DNA of 64,000 nt from Galeruca laticollis (taxonomy: Eukaryota; Arthropoda; Insecta; Coleoptera; Chrysomelidae), in NCBI GenBank assembly GCA_963921935.1, contig OY998177.1, forward strand, positions 23,955,926-24,019,925, read 5' to 3'. The translations under genes were made by a program, and so were the position numbers. This document shows, in pieces, positions 1-11,137 of this stretch. The notes beneath the pieces are model-generated. The model saw only the letters and a program-made list of their open reading frames with translations. It searched no databases and had not been told where the DNA came from. Numbering within the stretch: position 1 is the stretch's first letter; the number at the start of each line of letters is the position of its first letter.

Positions 1-133
1 ATCACTAAAATGCATGGAATAATGGAACTTGGTTCCGAGCCGCCTTGTGGACTACCGTTAACGTCAAAAGTCGGGGATAATTTCCCAGTAAAGGAGTAAG
101 TTATCGTGGGCTTACATTGACATCTAAATTTTC

Positions 134-690
134 TCATATGAAGGAAGGCCCCCACTGTGGTGTAGCTGGTCTTAGGCTGCTATTATTCGCATTTGAATTT
201 TGCATACGACGAGAGGGACCCGATTCCTCGGTAGGTAGCTGAACTTCATTACTGGAGATAATTGTTACGCAAGCATATGCAGGAATATCAGGGTTAAATG
301 GAGCTATTCCTGTTGATCTGAATGCTGACAAAGTACTTTGTGTAGTTACAGATTTTTCCCAGGCTTCTCCAAGAAGTTTGACAAACGTCAGTCTGGTCAA
401 CCTACGATTTGAATTTGTTTTTGATAAAGTGGTTACAGGCGTCGTAATAAAATTTTACTTACGAAATTTAAAAAGCACGTTGCGAGTGTTGGAGGAAATG
501 TGTTGTATGGGAAGGCAGACAGAAAAGGATGCATTCTGCAAACTCAAGCATCTGCAAATTAGTTGTCTGACAAGCGTGCCGTCTTGTATCAAGAGTACTT
601 TTTCTGGCACCTTCCTAGATAGCAAATATTTCGGAAGCCATTCGACAAATATTTCAGGGGTAGCATAATGTGCTGATTTTTCTGACATAC
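134..690 (-). pseudogene. pogo/jerky-like DDE transposase fragment
   Basis: Two minus-strand open stretches read as consecutive parts of a CENP-B/jerky-type (pogo-like) DDE transposase. The upstream one (688-455) has FVEWLPKYL followed by VLLIQDG, matching the strand with a catalytic Asp in this family. The downstream one (400-134) has KLLGEAWEKS then FRSTGIAPFNPDI, the usual C-terminal signature of these proteins (an AW.K..T..N...GF..TGI.PFNP pattern). A frameshift and stops separate them, and the N-terminal DNA-binding part is missing. Seen: the motifs and the breaks. Inferred: an inactive DNA-transposon relic. No terminal inverted repeats could be assigned. Confidence 0.7.
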
Positions 691-1457
691 GTATTCCAGA
701 GACAGGTGGTATACCATCTAGGAATTCTTATTTCCTATTCTTGACATTAAAAATGCAGTATGGCGGAAGAAAAACGCCTTCTGCATTACAACAAGCCAAT
801 GCGAGTATTGTTCCTCATTTTTCGCTAGAACTTAGGAGTGGAAGTGTTTTAGACCCTTTTTTGGTTAGTACGCTAATCGATCCAGTATTCAGCTTTCGTA
901 GATACCTATTATAATGTACTCGTATTATACCTAGTTTGCCGTGAAAATTATTTTCAAAAATTGAGTAGATGAGGCTTTTACTTGATGAATATCCATACTG
1001 AACTATGACATAAAACGATTTAATTTGTTTAAAACTTCATTATAACTGAACTAATGTTCAATTTAAATTTGTGAAGCGTTATGCTAACACATTAGTTTTA
1101 TCAAGCCAGTGAAGGTATAATGAAATTTATTTTAATTTATATAGTACATAAATACGGAATTCTAGGAATATTAACAAAAATATTGAACAAGTTTAACTGG
1201 AAATTCATTCACTACAATCATTCCTAAACTATCTTCTAGGTAAATAGGTTTAATAAGGAAGAATGGTTGATATTCTATTTGGTCGTTAAGAAGGTTACCT
1301 GAAAATTGGTTTTATTTATCTCAAGAGCTTCTGAAAGATTTAATTGGAAACTACTACGACTTGTGAAATTTCAAAAATTGGGTCGAAAGTGTGTTGACTT
1401 TTTGATGATTTGAATAGTTACAATCTAATGTTTTGTTGTAATAGCTACGTTGTTGAT
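691..1457. other. no recognisable gene
   Basis: AT-rich sequence without a convincing coding frame or repeat. It separates the pogo-like fragment from a Penelope-like fragment and may be noncoding transposon remains. Confidence 0.4.
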
Positions 1458-1690
1458 CTAAAATTCTAGTTTTAAATTTCTAAAAGTTCTGCCGACATAA
1501 ATTTTATCACAGTTGTCATTACCATATTTTAATTTATAAACTCCTGATTTGTTCAATTTTGAAGATTTACATTTAATTTTTTTAATGAATTTCGATAAAT
1601 TGTAATCAGTTTTCAAAATGGTTAAAGGGCCATCAGGGCCAAACTGTTTCTCAATATCATGTTGGGAAGGCAGCGACAAATCATAATGCT
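1458..1690 (-). pseudogene. Penelope-like GIY-YIG domain fragment
   Basis: About 73 codons in minus orientation contain KSGVYKLKYGNDNCDKIYVG followed by RTFRNLK. This is the start of the GIY-YIG endonuclease domain (GVY ... YVG.T.R) found at the C terminus of Penelope-like retroelement proteins, preceded by a lysine-rich linker. The frame stops soon after the RTFRN segment, so the catalytic Glu part is absent and no RT is attached. It is more diverged than the Penelope pair at 26-28 kb and is probably another family. Confidence 0.6.
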
Positions 1691-2260
1691 ACTAGTGAAT
1701 TAATAAACAGTGGAATGTGTCCATTCAATCCAGACATATTTCCTGATTATTTATTCAATCCTGCAGCAGTTACAAATAGATCACCAGAACAAGATACACT
1801 CCAAGTTATAGTCGAGCTAGAAGAAAATAACAATCATGCGTCGAACAAATCAACACTCCTATGTCATCGACAGCAATCACAAATTGTCCCCTTATTCCGC
1901 CTCAAGAAATTTCTCCTCTATCATCCACTTCAGGTGTGCAACAAAGGTCTAAAAAAAAGACAGTTGAGGGAACAACAGTTCTTAAGAGCACTCCTATTAT
2001 TGAGGACATAAAAGCCATAGTCGTTGAGAAGCAGACTGTAGAATTTTGACGTGCTGAAAAACGTGTAAATATGAACCTTTTTGCTTTACAACTAGCCGTA
2101 GCGGAAAGTGAAGCATTTCCAATTGATGATACCGACGAGGATCCCCCATGTTTATACTGCAATAGTTTATATTCCGAGTCAAAGTCAAAGGAACCCTGGA
2201 TTCAGTGCCAAAAGTGCTCCAGTTGGACTGGGGTTAAAAAATCGCGCAAACAATATTTTG
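1691..2260 (+). pseudogene. pogo-like transposase C-terminal fragment with Cys-rich tail
   Basis: From about 1700 the plus strand reads SGMCPFNPDIFPDYLF, the C-terminal signature of pogo/jerky-like transposases. It continues through a serine/proline-rich spacer in a shifted frame and, after a stop near 2047, ends in PCLYCNSLYSESKSKEPWIQ then CQKCSSW. That end matches the PHD-like cysteine tail (C..C ... WIQC..C..W) often seen in insect members of this family. At least one frameshift (about 1870) and one stop break it. It is on the opposite strand from the 134-690 fragment and has a different sequence, so it comes from a separate insertion. Confidence 0.65.
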
Positions 2261-2299
2261 TTAACTGTGCTGAAATATTATGTGCTATTCTACCCAAAT

Positions 2300-4030
2300 G
2301 AGGGCATTTTCAGCGCATTTCTTGCTACATCGACTATTGACATTCGCAATCACATGATAGTCTACATCCTATGAGTTCAATTAGGAAGTAGTTACATCAA
2401 TAAATTCACAAATATCATTTTTTAAATAATTGGTACCTTCCACTCAACTGCTTACGTTGTTTTACGTGATCAACCTTCCAAGTCTGTCTGATGATTAGCG
2501 CTATCACTAAAATCTCATATTCCAGATATAGTAAGATGGGCCAGAACTAGAAGAAGAACGAATCGCAAATGAAGACAGACCGAATTACAGTAGATCTCAT
2601 GGAATACCATCAAAGCGCTGGTATGAGAGTTAATCATCACAATCACAATATTTAAGTTGCTTATTTGAAAAAACAAGACATAGTCTTCAAATAATAGGAA
2701 GAGGACTAAAATTCTAGTCACTTGACTAGAAAAATAAAAGGACAAAAACCAACGTTTACTTGTTATTATCCTGAAAACTTTAGATTTAAAAGTTTCTATG
2801 ATGTTGATATTTGAGAACGCTGATCTTTGTCACTTTATTACATGAATTCATGTATGTTCGAGTACGTAGCAACACCTTTTTCTTGAGAGATAGCTGAGAG
2901 ATGTTTTCAATAACCCAGTTTAAACCCAAACTTTCTATTCGTTATAATGTGTCTCTTCCAACACAGTTTTCTATCCAGGTCGAGCTATTTGGTACTTTAA
3001 CTCTGAGGTATTACTGTGAAAATGATATACTTGGATTCGACAATGTTGCAATAATCATGACGTGAGTGAGTCTACAGTATATAGGAGATATCAAAGCGGT
3101 TCCAGAATATTACCTCGTGGAACTTCAGCATGTATCGGATGGATAATCAAGAGAAACCCCTGAGAAATCTCGAATAAATGTGTAAAAATATGAGAAAATT
3201 ATATTTCGCTGCTAGTTTCTATCCTGTTAACTTTTGTTCTTGATTAAAATATGATTTACTGTAGTCTATTATTTTTTTTGTGGTATTAAAAAATGTTTAT
3301 TTAATTTAATATTGAAAGTTTCGAAATTATTCCAATAATATAAATTGAAAACCATGTTCAAGTAGTTTGTATTAACTTGTTAAACAGTTGGAATTTCAAT
3401 CGACAACAAATTGTGTAAAGAAATTCAATTTAGTTGAATTTGATGGTCGGTGATAGAATCTCCTGATCGGCAATTTCCTGTCAGCCGGCGATCTCGATCC
3501 TAGCAATAAGGAGCAAGAGTAAAAAATGGGGAATGGAAACTTTTCCCGTTTGCAAGAACGATAAAGTAATGGCTAGCGATAACGACGAAGCTCGACGTGA
3601 TTGAAAATTGCTACTGAGGATTTTATTTATTCTTAGGTGGCTATTCGCTTTTGAGGGAACCATTTATATTTGGGAATAAAATAGATTTGATAAATTTAGT
3701 AGAAGTACATTCCATTATTTTCAATGAATGTCTTTTCAATTTTAATTACCTCTAAGTACATTCGTTATTCCACGTATCTTGATCAATATAGTAGAATGAA
3801 TTTCGCTGAATCCAAATAGGTTTGATAAAATCCTTTTTCGTCAAATATGGTTTTGATATTTAGTGTGAAATTTTTTATATCGTAACGATACTACATATAT
3901 GAGATAGATATAGGTAGCCATTTTCATACAATTAACAGAAATGCTGCTTATGTCCGATAATCACATTTTATTTCTCTGATTGCTTCGAGAAGTAATTTGC
4001 CACCGTCCCCAGTGAGTCAGAGGGTTTAAA
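2300..4030. other. no recognisable gene
   Basis: About 1.7 kb of AT-rich sequence with only short frames in all six phases. I see no catalytic motif, long repeat or terminal repeat. It may hold unrecognised old transposon material. Confidence 0.4.
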
Positions 4031-4870
4031 AACCATCACAGGAGCTTGAGATACAGTATTCGGGGATGGCACCAAATAGTCACTATCGTTATAGGCTCCT
4101 GTCCAAGCATCTTTCAGGCAGAAATACTTGTAATTGAAAAATGCGTGGAAATTAACTTAGAAGGAAACTATCAGAAATGTGACATAGCAATTCATTCTGA
4201 TAATCAAACAACTATCAAAGCACTGAGCTACCATGTCATCCACTCAAAGCTGGCATGGAAGTGTTTAAGAAAACTTGATTGAATAGGTAAGAATAACAAG
4301 GTCTCTTTAGTTTGGGTTACTGGTCACTTAGGGATTAAATGAGATGAATAGGTCAATACACTCGCCAGGAAATGAGAGCAGCCTATTAATAGCCCAGACC
4401 CTTTTTTGGCGTAGGAAAATGCTCCTATAAAAAAGAGCTTCGGTAGAAGGAGGAAACCGAAATAGAAGCACTCTGGCGTTGCCTTCCCATGTTGGATCAC
4501 ACCCAAAAAGTCCTTCGGAACTTTAACACCGCTAGATCTAAAAAGTATTTGGATCACAGCAAAAACCATCTACATCTCCTCACGGGGCACTGCCGCATCA
4601 GGAAGCACCTAAAGAGAGCAGATCTAGCAGATACTAATGAGTGCTTATTCTATGGGGAGGAGGTAAAAACTCCTAATCACCTAGCTCCAGGATGCCTCGT
4701 CATTGCAAACCAACACATGAAATGCTTCGGAAAAGAAAGTTATAGGAGCGAGGATTCAACCTTCTTGAAGGTATCCTAGATACTGGAGTTTATTAGAATT
4801 CTGAAACTGGAAGGCGAGCTGTAGATTTTAGCGAGAACAGCTGTGATAGGGGGTATAATAGACCTTGAGG
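4030..4870 (+). pseudogene. LINE RNase H and C-terminal fragment
   Basis: The plus strand first reads GSCPSIFQAEILVIEKCVEI, then DIAIHSDNQTTIKAL and VSLVWVTGHLGIK. These are successive RNase H motifs (the AE of motif II, SD of motif III, and W..GH), as in I/R1-type non-LTR elements that carry RNase H. After stops, a second segment (4489-4779) reads LLTGHCRIRKHLKRADLADT then ECLFYGEEVKTPNHL, the Cys/His-containing tail that follows RNase H in these LINEs. Stops and frame changes make it non-functional. RT and endonuclease are missing, as expected from 5' truncation. Confidence 0.72.
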
Positions 4871-4999
4871 TTGCAGTGCAATATAACCACAATTATCATT
4901 ATATCCCCAGTTAGTATTTTTGGTATAAAAGTCACCACCGATAATTAATCTATGATCATGATCAATTGAGATTACAATATTTGTTTGTAAGTGGTCATA

Positions 5000-5195
5000 A
5001 GGTATTATACTTTGAGGTTAGGTGGAAGAGCAGATGTATGTTAAATGCCAAATATATATTACATATTGTACTTTATTTATTATTACATACAAACTGAATC
5101 TCGCCCTATCTGTATAAACAAAATATAATTTTATTTTTTAGTAATTGGTAATAAAGACTTCAATTATTATTATTTTTATTATTATTATACGGAAA
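5000..5195 (+). mobile_element. LINE 3' end with (TTA)n tail
   Basis: A short segment ends in GGTAATAAAGACTTCAATTA followed by ATT repeats. A polyadenylation-like AATAAA just before a short tandem tail is typical of CR1/Jockey-like LINE 3' ends. No coding part is attached, so it looks like a strongly 5'-truncated copy. Confidence 0.4.
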
Positions 5196-5239
5196 TATTG
5201 TTACCTCATATGCTCAAATTTTTATTGAAGTGGTTTGAA

Positions 5240-6050
5240 ATAGATTTGTTCCAGATCCGATTTATTGATGGTGCACGTTTGTATCCTACATTACAACTGC
5301 TCTGCTGCCTCTATTTCTCAAATTGAACAAAGGTTCATTGAAAGAAATACTGATTTGAAGTGTAAAATAGACGTTGTTGAAACAAAGCTTGTATACAATT
5401 TCAAGAAACAAGTCAGAAAGCATTACGTTTAGAGATAGAAAACGTGGTTCTTTAAAATGGAATAAAGTTACTTTAAAGTAAAGGTAAAAAGAATAACTTC
5501 ATAGTTTTTGGAATAAACGGAGAATAACAAGACCTAGACATAAATTCCCTAATAGCAGAACTAAATAATTTACTGAATTTACACGTGACAGAACGAGACA
5601 CTAACAATATTTACACACTGGGGTGGCAACAAATAGCTCCAGTTTATTTCGTATCAAACAAAAAGGAAGCTTCTTGAAAATATTAAAAATCTCAATGGAT
5701 CTATGGTGTCAATTGCACACGATTTAACACCAACTCAAAGAAAAGATCACAAATTTTTAAAGAAATATCTTTACCCTTACGACAGCCCGAAGATAACGTA
5801 TGCTGTAGAAAAACAATAATCTTTATGTAAACGGAACTCCCTATATAGCAGCAGACCTGAGAGAACTGAATCAAAACTCTGATTACGAATCGGAAGCAAG
5901 AAGTGAGCCCACCACTCCGTCGAGGGCTTAAGCCTCCCCAGAACAAGATAATAGCCAGGATCAATCACAAAAAACAAGTAACTCCGAAAGCACTTCTAAC
6001 AAGCCTTTCACTACAAAACAATCCCTTCATTTATTTTTATAACTTGTTGT
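5240..6050 (+). pseudogene. LINE ORF1-like fragment (CR1/Jockey-like)
   Basis: The plus strand contains a coiled-coil-like stretch (about 5330-5480), then RITS*FLE*TENNKT and LNSLIAELNNLLNLHVTERD, then LENIKNLNGSMVSIAHDLTP and QRKDHKFLKKYL. The order coiled coil, single-strand-binding-like region, and SIA.DLTP..R....L is that of ORF1 proteins in insect CR1-like LINEs. Many stops and frameshifts interrupt it. The matching endonuclease piece appears only at 7860, so about 1.8 kb of other DNA, including the 107-bp array, lies between parts of what may have been one element. Confidence 0.55.
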
Positions 6051-6329
6051 TTCTTTCTTAGGTACTATTTTTAGCTTGCGTTCTCTTCTTCTAGCTGTAT
6101 ACTGATTTTTCTTAATTTTTTCTATAATAATGGTAACCAAAGTTTGTAATTTAGACCCTTGATGTTTAGGAGGTAGTTTTGCGAACTTTTCACTGAAAGA
6201 AATTTCCATTAACTGTTAGCAAAAATTGAATAACAGTTATTAGAAACTAGCATGAAATAGGCATCAAGTAAGTTCATGATTATGGGTATTAAAGTCACTT
6301 TGTTGGACACCACTGAATAACTGTTAATA

Positions 6330-6885
6330 GATAGAATTTTCAAGAATTTCGTATAACCGTTATCGAGTGCACTTAATAAGTATTATAAGATTTTCTAATA
6401 GCAATCATACTGTCCTATAGTAAACGTTACTAGCTATTCAAATAAAAAACAGAATTTCGTCCAAATGTAATCGAGTGCACTATAGATATTACAGGATTTT
6501 CTAATACCAACCATATTGTCATATAGTGAAGGTTACTAGATTTTCAAATAAAAAACATAATTCCATATAATTGTTATTGAGTGCACTTAATAAATATTAT
6601 CGGCTTTTCTAGTAGCAATTGTAGTGTCATATAGTAAAGATTATTAGATTTTCAAATAACAAACGGAATTTTGTACAATCGGAATCGAGGGCACTTAATT
6701 TAGATTATGGGATTTTCTAGTAACAATTATACTGGTAAAAAGTGAACGTTATTAGATTTTTTTAAGAATATGATATGTCATATAACCGATATCGAGTGCA
6801 CTTTTATAAGTATTTTAAACTTTTCTAATAGCGGTTAGACTGTAATACAATAAAGATCACTATATTTTCGAATAATAATCTGATA
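6330..6885. repeat. 107-bp tandem array, about 5 units
   Basis: The core GAGTGCACT (GAGGGCACT in unit 4) recurs at 6365, 6473, 6579, 6687 and 6794, giving spacings of 108, 106, 108 and 107 bp. Each unit also carries a TTTTCTAATAGCAA-like block, a TATAGTAAACGTTA-like block and an ATTTTCAAATAA-like block in the same order. Units are diverged by eye, so this is an old satellite-like array. It contains the palindromic motif ATAACNGTTAT, which also recurs outside the array. Confidence 0.85.
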
Positions 6886-7855
6886 TTTTTAAATAAAACT
6901 AACTTTGCTATAAAACATTTATATTAACAAAATATAACAAAATATCTAAATTATTGGAACTAACTATAGAAAACTACAAAAATGCAACATAATAGGTATA
7001 AAATCAAATAAACATATTTCCAGTTAAGTTTAGATATCAAAGCTCCCAAAAATTCTTAGATTGAAGAAGCTTATAACAAAAATACAACAATTCAAATAAA
7101 AATATTTTCCACAAAATAAACTTAAAGAAAGATGAGAGACGTAATTTTTAAATACTTATAAATGTTTTAGTATTTCGATTGATTGGTGTATAAGAATCGT
7201 GAACTTAATCGCCACTGTATTAATAGGTTTTTGAACGCCATTTATATACTCAAACCAATTTAACACTGTCGGCGTATTCAACCTAACCTCACAGTTAATT
7301 GCAAAAACTGCAAATAAGCACCTACACCGCACACAAACTTTCAACACTCAATACTCCCAAACCAAATGTGAAAGTGAAATTCGCGGCGCGCGGGTGTTCC
7401 AAGGTTCCAACCACAAATAACCAATAAGACGAGATCGACAATCACATCGGTAATGTTCGGACCAGAAAAAACTGCATTTTGATGCTAAACAGCCGTTTAT
7501 TTTAAAAAAAATTATTGGATATCTTAATAACCGTTATACGAGGACTGCATAATTGTAAGTAGGTAATCTATTTTGTTGGTACTGAATAGTGTTGTGGGTA
7601 CCTAATAAGGACTAGTAGGTAACGAAATGACTATAATAACAGCAATTAGATTTCCAGTTAACTACATCATTTTATCGAATAACTGTTATAAAAATGTTAC
7701 AACAAAGTCAACATACTTGTGATAATTATGCACATGCTAGTAATCACTTGAATTGTTTTAACCACTATTTGTTTTTTTGTACCAGTTATTAAGGGCGTCT
7801 TAAGAAAGAAATCTAATTAGGGCATTTTGCTCAGTGTTAAGATATTTTTCATATT
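6886..7855. other. no gene seen; short palindromic motifs
   Basis: AT-rich sequence without a credible coding frame. It has a short GC-rich patch (about 7380-7400, TTCGCGGCGCGCGGG) and several copies of the palindrome ATAACNGTTAT (for example near 7527 and 7678), the same motif as in the adjacent 107-bp array. Together with 6200-6885 it may be one non-autonomous element inserted into the LINE whose ORF1 and endonuclease pieces flank it, but I could not define ends. Confidence 0.35.
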
Positions 7856-7859
7856 TACC

Positions 7860-8620
7860 GCATAATAACAGTTACTGAGACATGGTTAGGTCAAAATATG
7901 AGGGATAGTTTAATAAATCTCTTCAGCTACAAACTCTATAGACATGATCGACCAAACAAGTCCAGAGGAGGTGTTCTCATTAACATAAAACAAAACTTAT
8001 CTTCTAAAATGGTTTGTATTTAAAATAAATTATCTGAACAAATATGGATTACTTAGTTTAAAAATTAGTAACACAACCTGCGTGGTAGGGTCACTTTATA
8101 GACCTCACGATTTTCCAGCCGATCGTTTTCTTGACGAGTGGGATAGTACACTTGCGGAAATAAACCACGAATTCAACTAGATTCTGTGCCTTGGCGATTT
8201 CAATATAGACCTACTGCCAGTACTATCAACAAAACTAGGCAAACGAATGATTAAAATTGGTCAAAGTTTTGAACTAAAACAAGTTGTAACTGAGCCGACT
8301 CGCATGACAGCCTCCAATAAAACTTTATTAGACCTTATTTTGTGTACAGAAGCCTTAAAAGAAGAAAAGTTGAGAATATTGAATGTTCTTCAGTCAGTAA
8401 CCATCATTTAGTGTCATGGAGCTTAAACTTTAAACCAATTAAATCTGTTCCATTTTTGTACAGATATCAAAAATTTTAATAATGAATTATTTTTGAACGA
8501 TTTTATGGCAGTCGACTTTCAGAGTATCAATTATATCAATACCATTTATGACAAAATAACCAGTTCAGTAAGATATTATTATCGGTTTTTAACATACATG
8601 CCTGACTCAAATTTTCCTCA
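7860..8620 (+). pseudogene. LINE APE-type endonuclease fragment
   Basis: The plus strand reads TETWLGQNMRDSLINLFSYK, then RPNKSRGGVLI, GSLYRPHDFPADRF, LCLGDFNIDLLP, TRMTASNKTLLDLILC and a final SNHHLV-like segment. These are the ordered motifs of the apurinic-like endonuclease of CR1/Jockey-type LINEs (TETW, RGGV, SLYRP, GDFN, S.T.LDL). The sequence has stops and frameshifts, the N-terminal N..G segment is absent, and no RT follows. It may belong with the ORF1 fragment at 5240-6050. Confidence 0.78.
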
Positions 8621-8659
8621 ACATGTCTCCATGATAATTTGAAGAGAGTTTAGTAATTT

Positions 8660-8925
8660 AAAACTTATGTACATATTACAATTCTGAGAAGGATCTAAAC
8701 TGAATTATTTCCATCTTTTTGAAAATAGACATTTATTACTTTTTTACATTTTTTGACAGTTCTCTCTGACATCCCTTATATTTTGTTATTAATATCAACC
8801 AGTCTAATAAAAAGGTCACAACAATTATACCCTCCTTATTACAAACTTTTAAAACATGCCTATTTACTGTTAACACACACTTGAATTCTTATTTTACGCC
8901 ATTACGTAGTCTTTGGACGAAACAG
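8660..8925. other. no recognisable gene
   Basis: AT-rich stretch between the LINE endonuclease relic and the 3' end of gypsy-2. If gypsy-2 kept a 3' LTR it should be near here, but I found no matching copy at its other end. Confidence 0.35.
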
Positions 8926-9988
8926 GTGGACGGTTTTCTCTTTGAGGTCATAATAGTGACGCATCAGGTGTTGGTTCACCTAAATGACGTTCATTCAATA
9001 AACCTGGATTACTTTGAGGTACTGTTGGAAGCATTGGAACATTGAATGATTGAGTGGGACCGAACGTTGATCTCAATTAGTTAACATGTCTTTTTAATGT
9101 TCTTCCTGAGTCTAAAACGACCAAATAATGGAGTTTCCCAAGTTTTGTTTCTACATTTCCGAGCTGCCATATGTGTTTATTATTTACGAAAACTCTAGCC
9201 AGGATCCTTTCCGCCACTTGAAATGATCGTACTGGTTTGTATGAAGACTGAGAAACTTTGGGTCGATAAGGAAAAAAAGCAACCAACCGAATTCGCATCT
9301 TCCGATATTGATAAAACTCTGCAGGAGATTCATCACAAACTAGTGGTGTCACGAGACACCGAAACAAAATAGGTTGGACTTTATCTTGAATAGGTGTATT
9401 GTCATGCATACTCGCTTTTAATCTATGCTTTAAAGTCTGTACGTTTCATTCTGCAAGTCCATTTATTGTCGGATGTCCTGGAGCTATACATTTTTGGAAT
9501 ATTCCATTGAATTCGCAATATTTTTGAAATTCTCCACTTTTGAAAATGGATGCATTATCCGAAACTATTTCCAATGGATACCCATGTACTGCAAAAATAT
9601 TTTCTAATAATCTAATCGTCGTTAATTTATTTGGAGCATCCTTTAATATTTTAACTTCAGCCCATTTTGATTTCACATCTATGCATACTAAGAAATAGCA
9701 TCACTCAAAAGGACCTGCATAATCAATGTGAATTCTGTCCCAATTACTTTTAGGTAAATCCCATGGATGAACAGGTGGATTTGATCTTATTAGTGCATAA
9801 TTCTCACAACTTTTGACTATTTTTTCGATGTCCCAATACTCCCAGTCAATGCTAGGTCAATACACATCACGGCTTGTCAATTGCTTCATTTTTGTAATTC
9901 CCAGATGTGTTTTATGTTGTTCTTCAAGTATACTGGATCTTAAAATTCCTGGAATTACAATTCTATCCACTCTAAAAAGTATGCCGTC
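8926..9988 (-). pseudogene. gypsy-2 integrase part
   Basis: Reading leftwards from 9988, the minus strand gives RVDRIVIPGILRSSILEEQH then KTHLGITKMKQL (His part of the HHCC zinc module) and VKSCENYA (part of the Cys pair). It continues with WDRIHIDYAGPFE (first catalytic Asp), EIVSDNASIFKSGEF (second Asp) and CIAPGHPTINGLAE (third catalytic position, Glu). The 9409-9077 segment is the C-terminal domain. Stops and frame changes occur at several places. The upstream half of the zinc module is interrupted at 9988/9989 by gypsy-1 and continues at 16504. Confidence 0.8.
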
Positions 9989-10452
9989 TGTAGTGAGTTA
10001 TAAAAGACAATAAGGACAAAAGGTCTTTAATTAAGTATAAAAATAGAATCTAATAATAATATCTAATTTTAATATTCAAGAGATAATGAACTCATAACAT
10101 TGAACTCATAACACGTTTGTTTATCAGTCATGACCGAAGGGTAAACAACATTCTTCCATAGTTTGAACTTGAACGTGAAATTGAAGTCATCGACTTGAAG
10201 TATTGTCAAATATTTCCTATAAATAATTAAGCATTGAGAAATGGCAAGAACTCAGTATTTATATTCGATATAGTTCTAATGTAGATTAATGTGTAAATTG
10301 TATTTAGATTAATATACTAACCCAGTGAATTAAATCAAAGTGTTTCTTATTCAACCCCAACACATGGTTACGAGGTAAGTGTTTCTCAACAATAAATGGT
10401 GTTATGGTTTAATCGAGGTATCTACGAGGGCACTTGCTAAGTAACCACTACA
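9989..10452 (+). repeat. gypsy-1 5' LTR
   Basis: 464 bp, TG...CA ends, paired with 16036-16499. It contains a TATA-like TATAAATA at 10218-10225 and AATAAA at 10391-10396, consistent with the promoter and polyadenylation signals of an LTR. Differences from the 3' LTR noted by eye: AATCTAA versus AACCTAA, AGATAATG versus AGATATTG, and TTCTTCC versus TTCTTTC. Confidence 0.95.
10218..10225 (+). promoter_or_regulatory. TATA-like box in gypsy-1 5' LTR
   Basis: TATAAATA lies 165 bp upstream of the LTR polyadenylation-like AATAAA. The position fits the U3 promoter of an LTR element. This is assigned on sequence alone. Confidence 0.45.
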
Positions 10453-10660
10453 TGGCGATCCTGCAAATTAAATGGTAATGCTATTGGTATAATGGTATCG
10501 CCACTACATGGCGATCCTGCAAACTAATGGGACATGGTAATTATAAAATGGTTATGGTCTAATTAATGGTAAAATAGATATCGCCACTACATGGCGATCC
10601 TGAGAACGAAATGGTAATGGTAAAATTAATTGTATAATGGTTATCGCCACTACTACATGT
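10453..10660 (+). repeat. gypsy-1 leader with triplicated LTR-end/PBS junction
   Basis: The junction of LTR end and primer-binding site, CCACTACATGGCGATCCTG, occurs at the true LTR boundary (TGG at 10453) and again with TGG at 10509 and 10592. A decayed fourth copy (ATCGCCACTACTACATG) lies near 10645. The intervening DNA is built of ATGGTAAT-type short repeats that continue to about 10790. Only the first copy abuts the LTR. The extra copies probably arose by slippage or template switching during reverse transcription. Confidence 0.85.
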
Positions 10661-10853
10661 ACTAGTTAATGGTAATGGAAAATACGGTAATATGGACCCT
10701 AAGAACTAATGGTAATTGCAAATAAATGGTAATTAATGGTAACCGAGATCCTGAAAATCAAATGGTAATTAATGGTAACCGAGATCCCGCCATAAGGACA
10801 CGTGAAAATATATGGTTTTTTATCTAAATTTGGGACCTTGGAGAAAACAAACA

Positions 10854-11087
10854 ATGGGAGGTTCAGCCACAAAACAAGAGGCAAAAGAAACGGGTACAGT
10901 CAACAATACATTCATGGTACAACAAGACAGTTTCACGACGCATGTAATGGTTCTACTATACATCATAACTGTAGCTTTCATTCTAAAATTTATCTGGTCG
11001 GTGTGGAAAACTCACAGGAGGGCACTGAAAAGAGATATCAACAGAGGCATTGCAGCGAAGCAGGCAACAGGAACCCTCACCGTGTAA
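10854..11087 (+). CDS. small acylated/membrane-like ORF of gypsy-1
   Basis: This encodes a 77-residue protein starting MGGSATKQ. I chose this ATG over the upstream ATG at 10812 in the same frame because Gly at position 2 and Thr at position 6 fit the N-myristoylation pattern MGxxxS/T. Residues about 29-46 (VMVLLYIITVAFILKFIW) form one predicted membrane segment, followed by a basic stretch (KTHRRALKRDINR). It lies between the leader and gag, is in a young element and has no stop codon, so it is probably expressed. I do not recognise a named family. A splice-donor-like CTGTAAGT lies just after it at about 11095. Function is unknown; membrane targeting is inferred. Confidence 0.65.
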   Translation: MGGSATKQEAKETGTVNNTFMVQQDSFTTHVMVLLYIITVAFILKFIWSVWKTHRRALKRDINRGIAAKQATGTLTV

Positions 11088-11137
11088 AATAAAACTGTAA
11101 GTACCTAAACATTCTATTCTTGTGTACGAATCTTTAA

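Noticed and set aside
3481..3663. 60-codon minus frame
   Set aside because: No motif, and composition like its flanks; treated as chance.
10812..10853. Upstream ATG for the small gypsy-1 ORF
   Set aside because: It would bury the MGGSAT start, which fits N-myristoylation; the downstream ATG was preferred, although both are possible.
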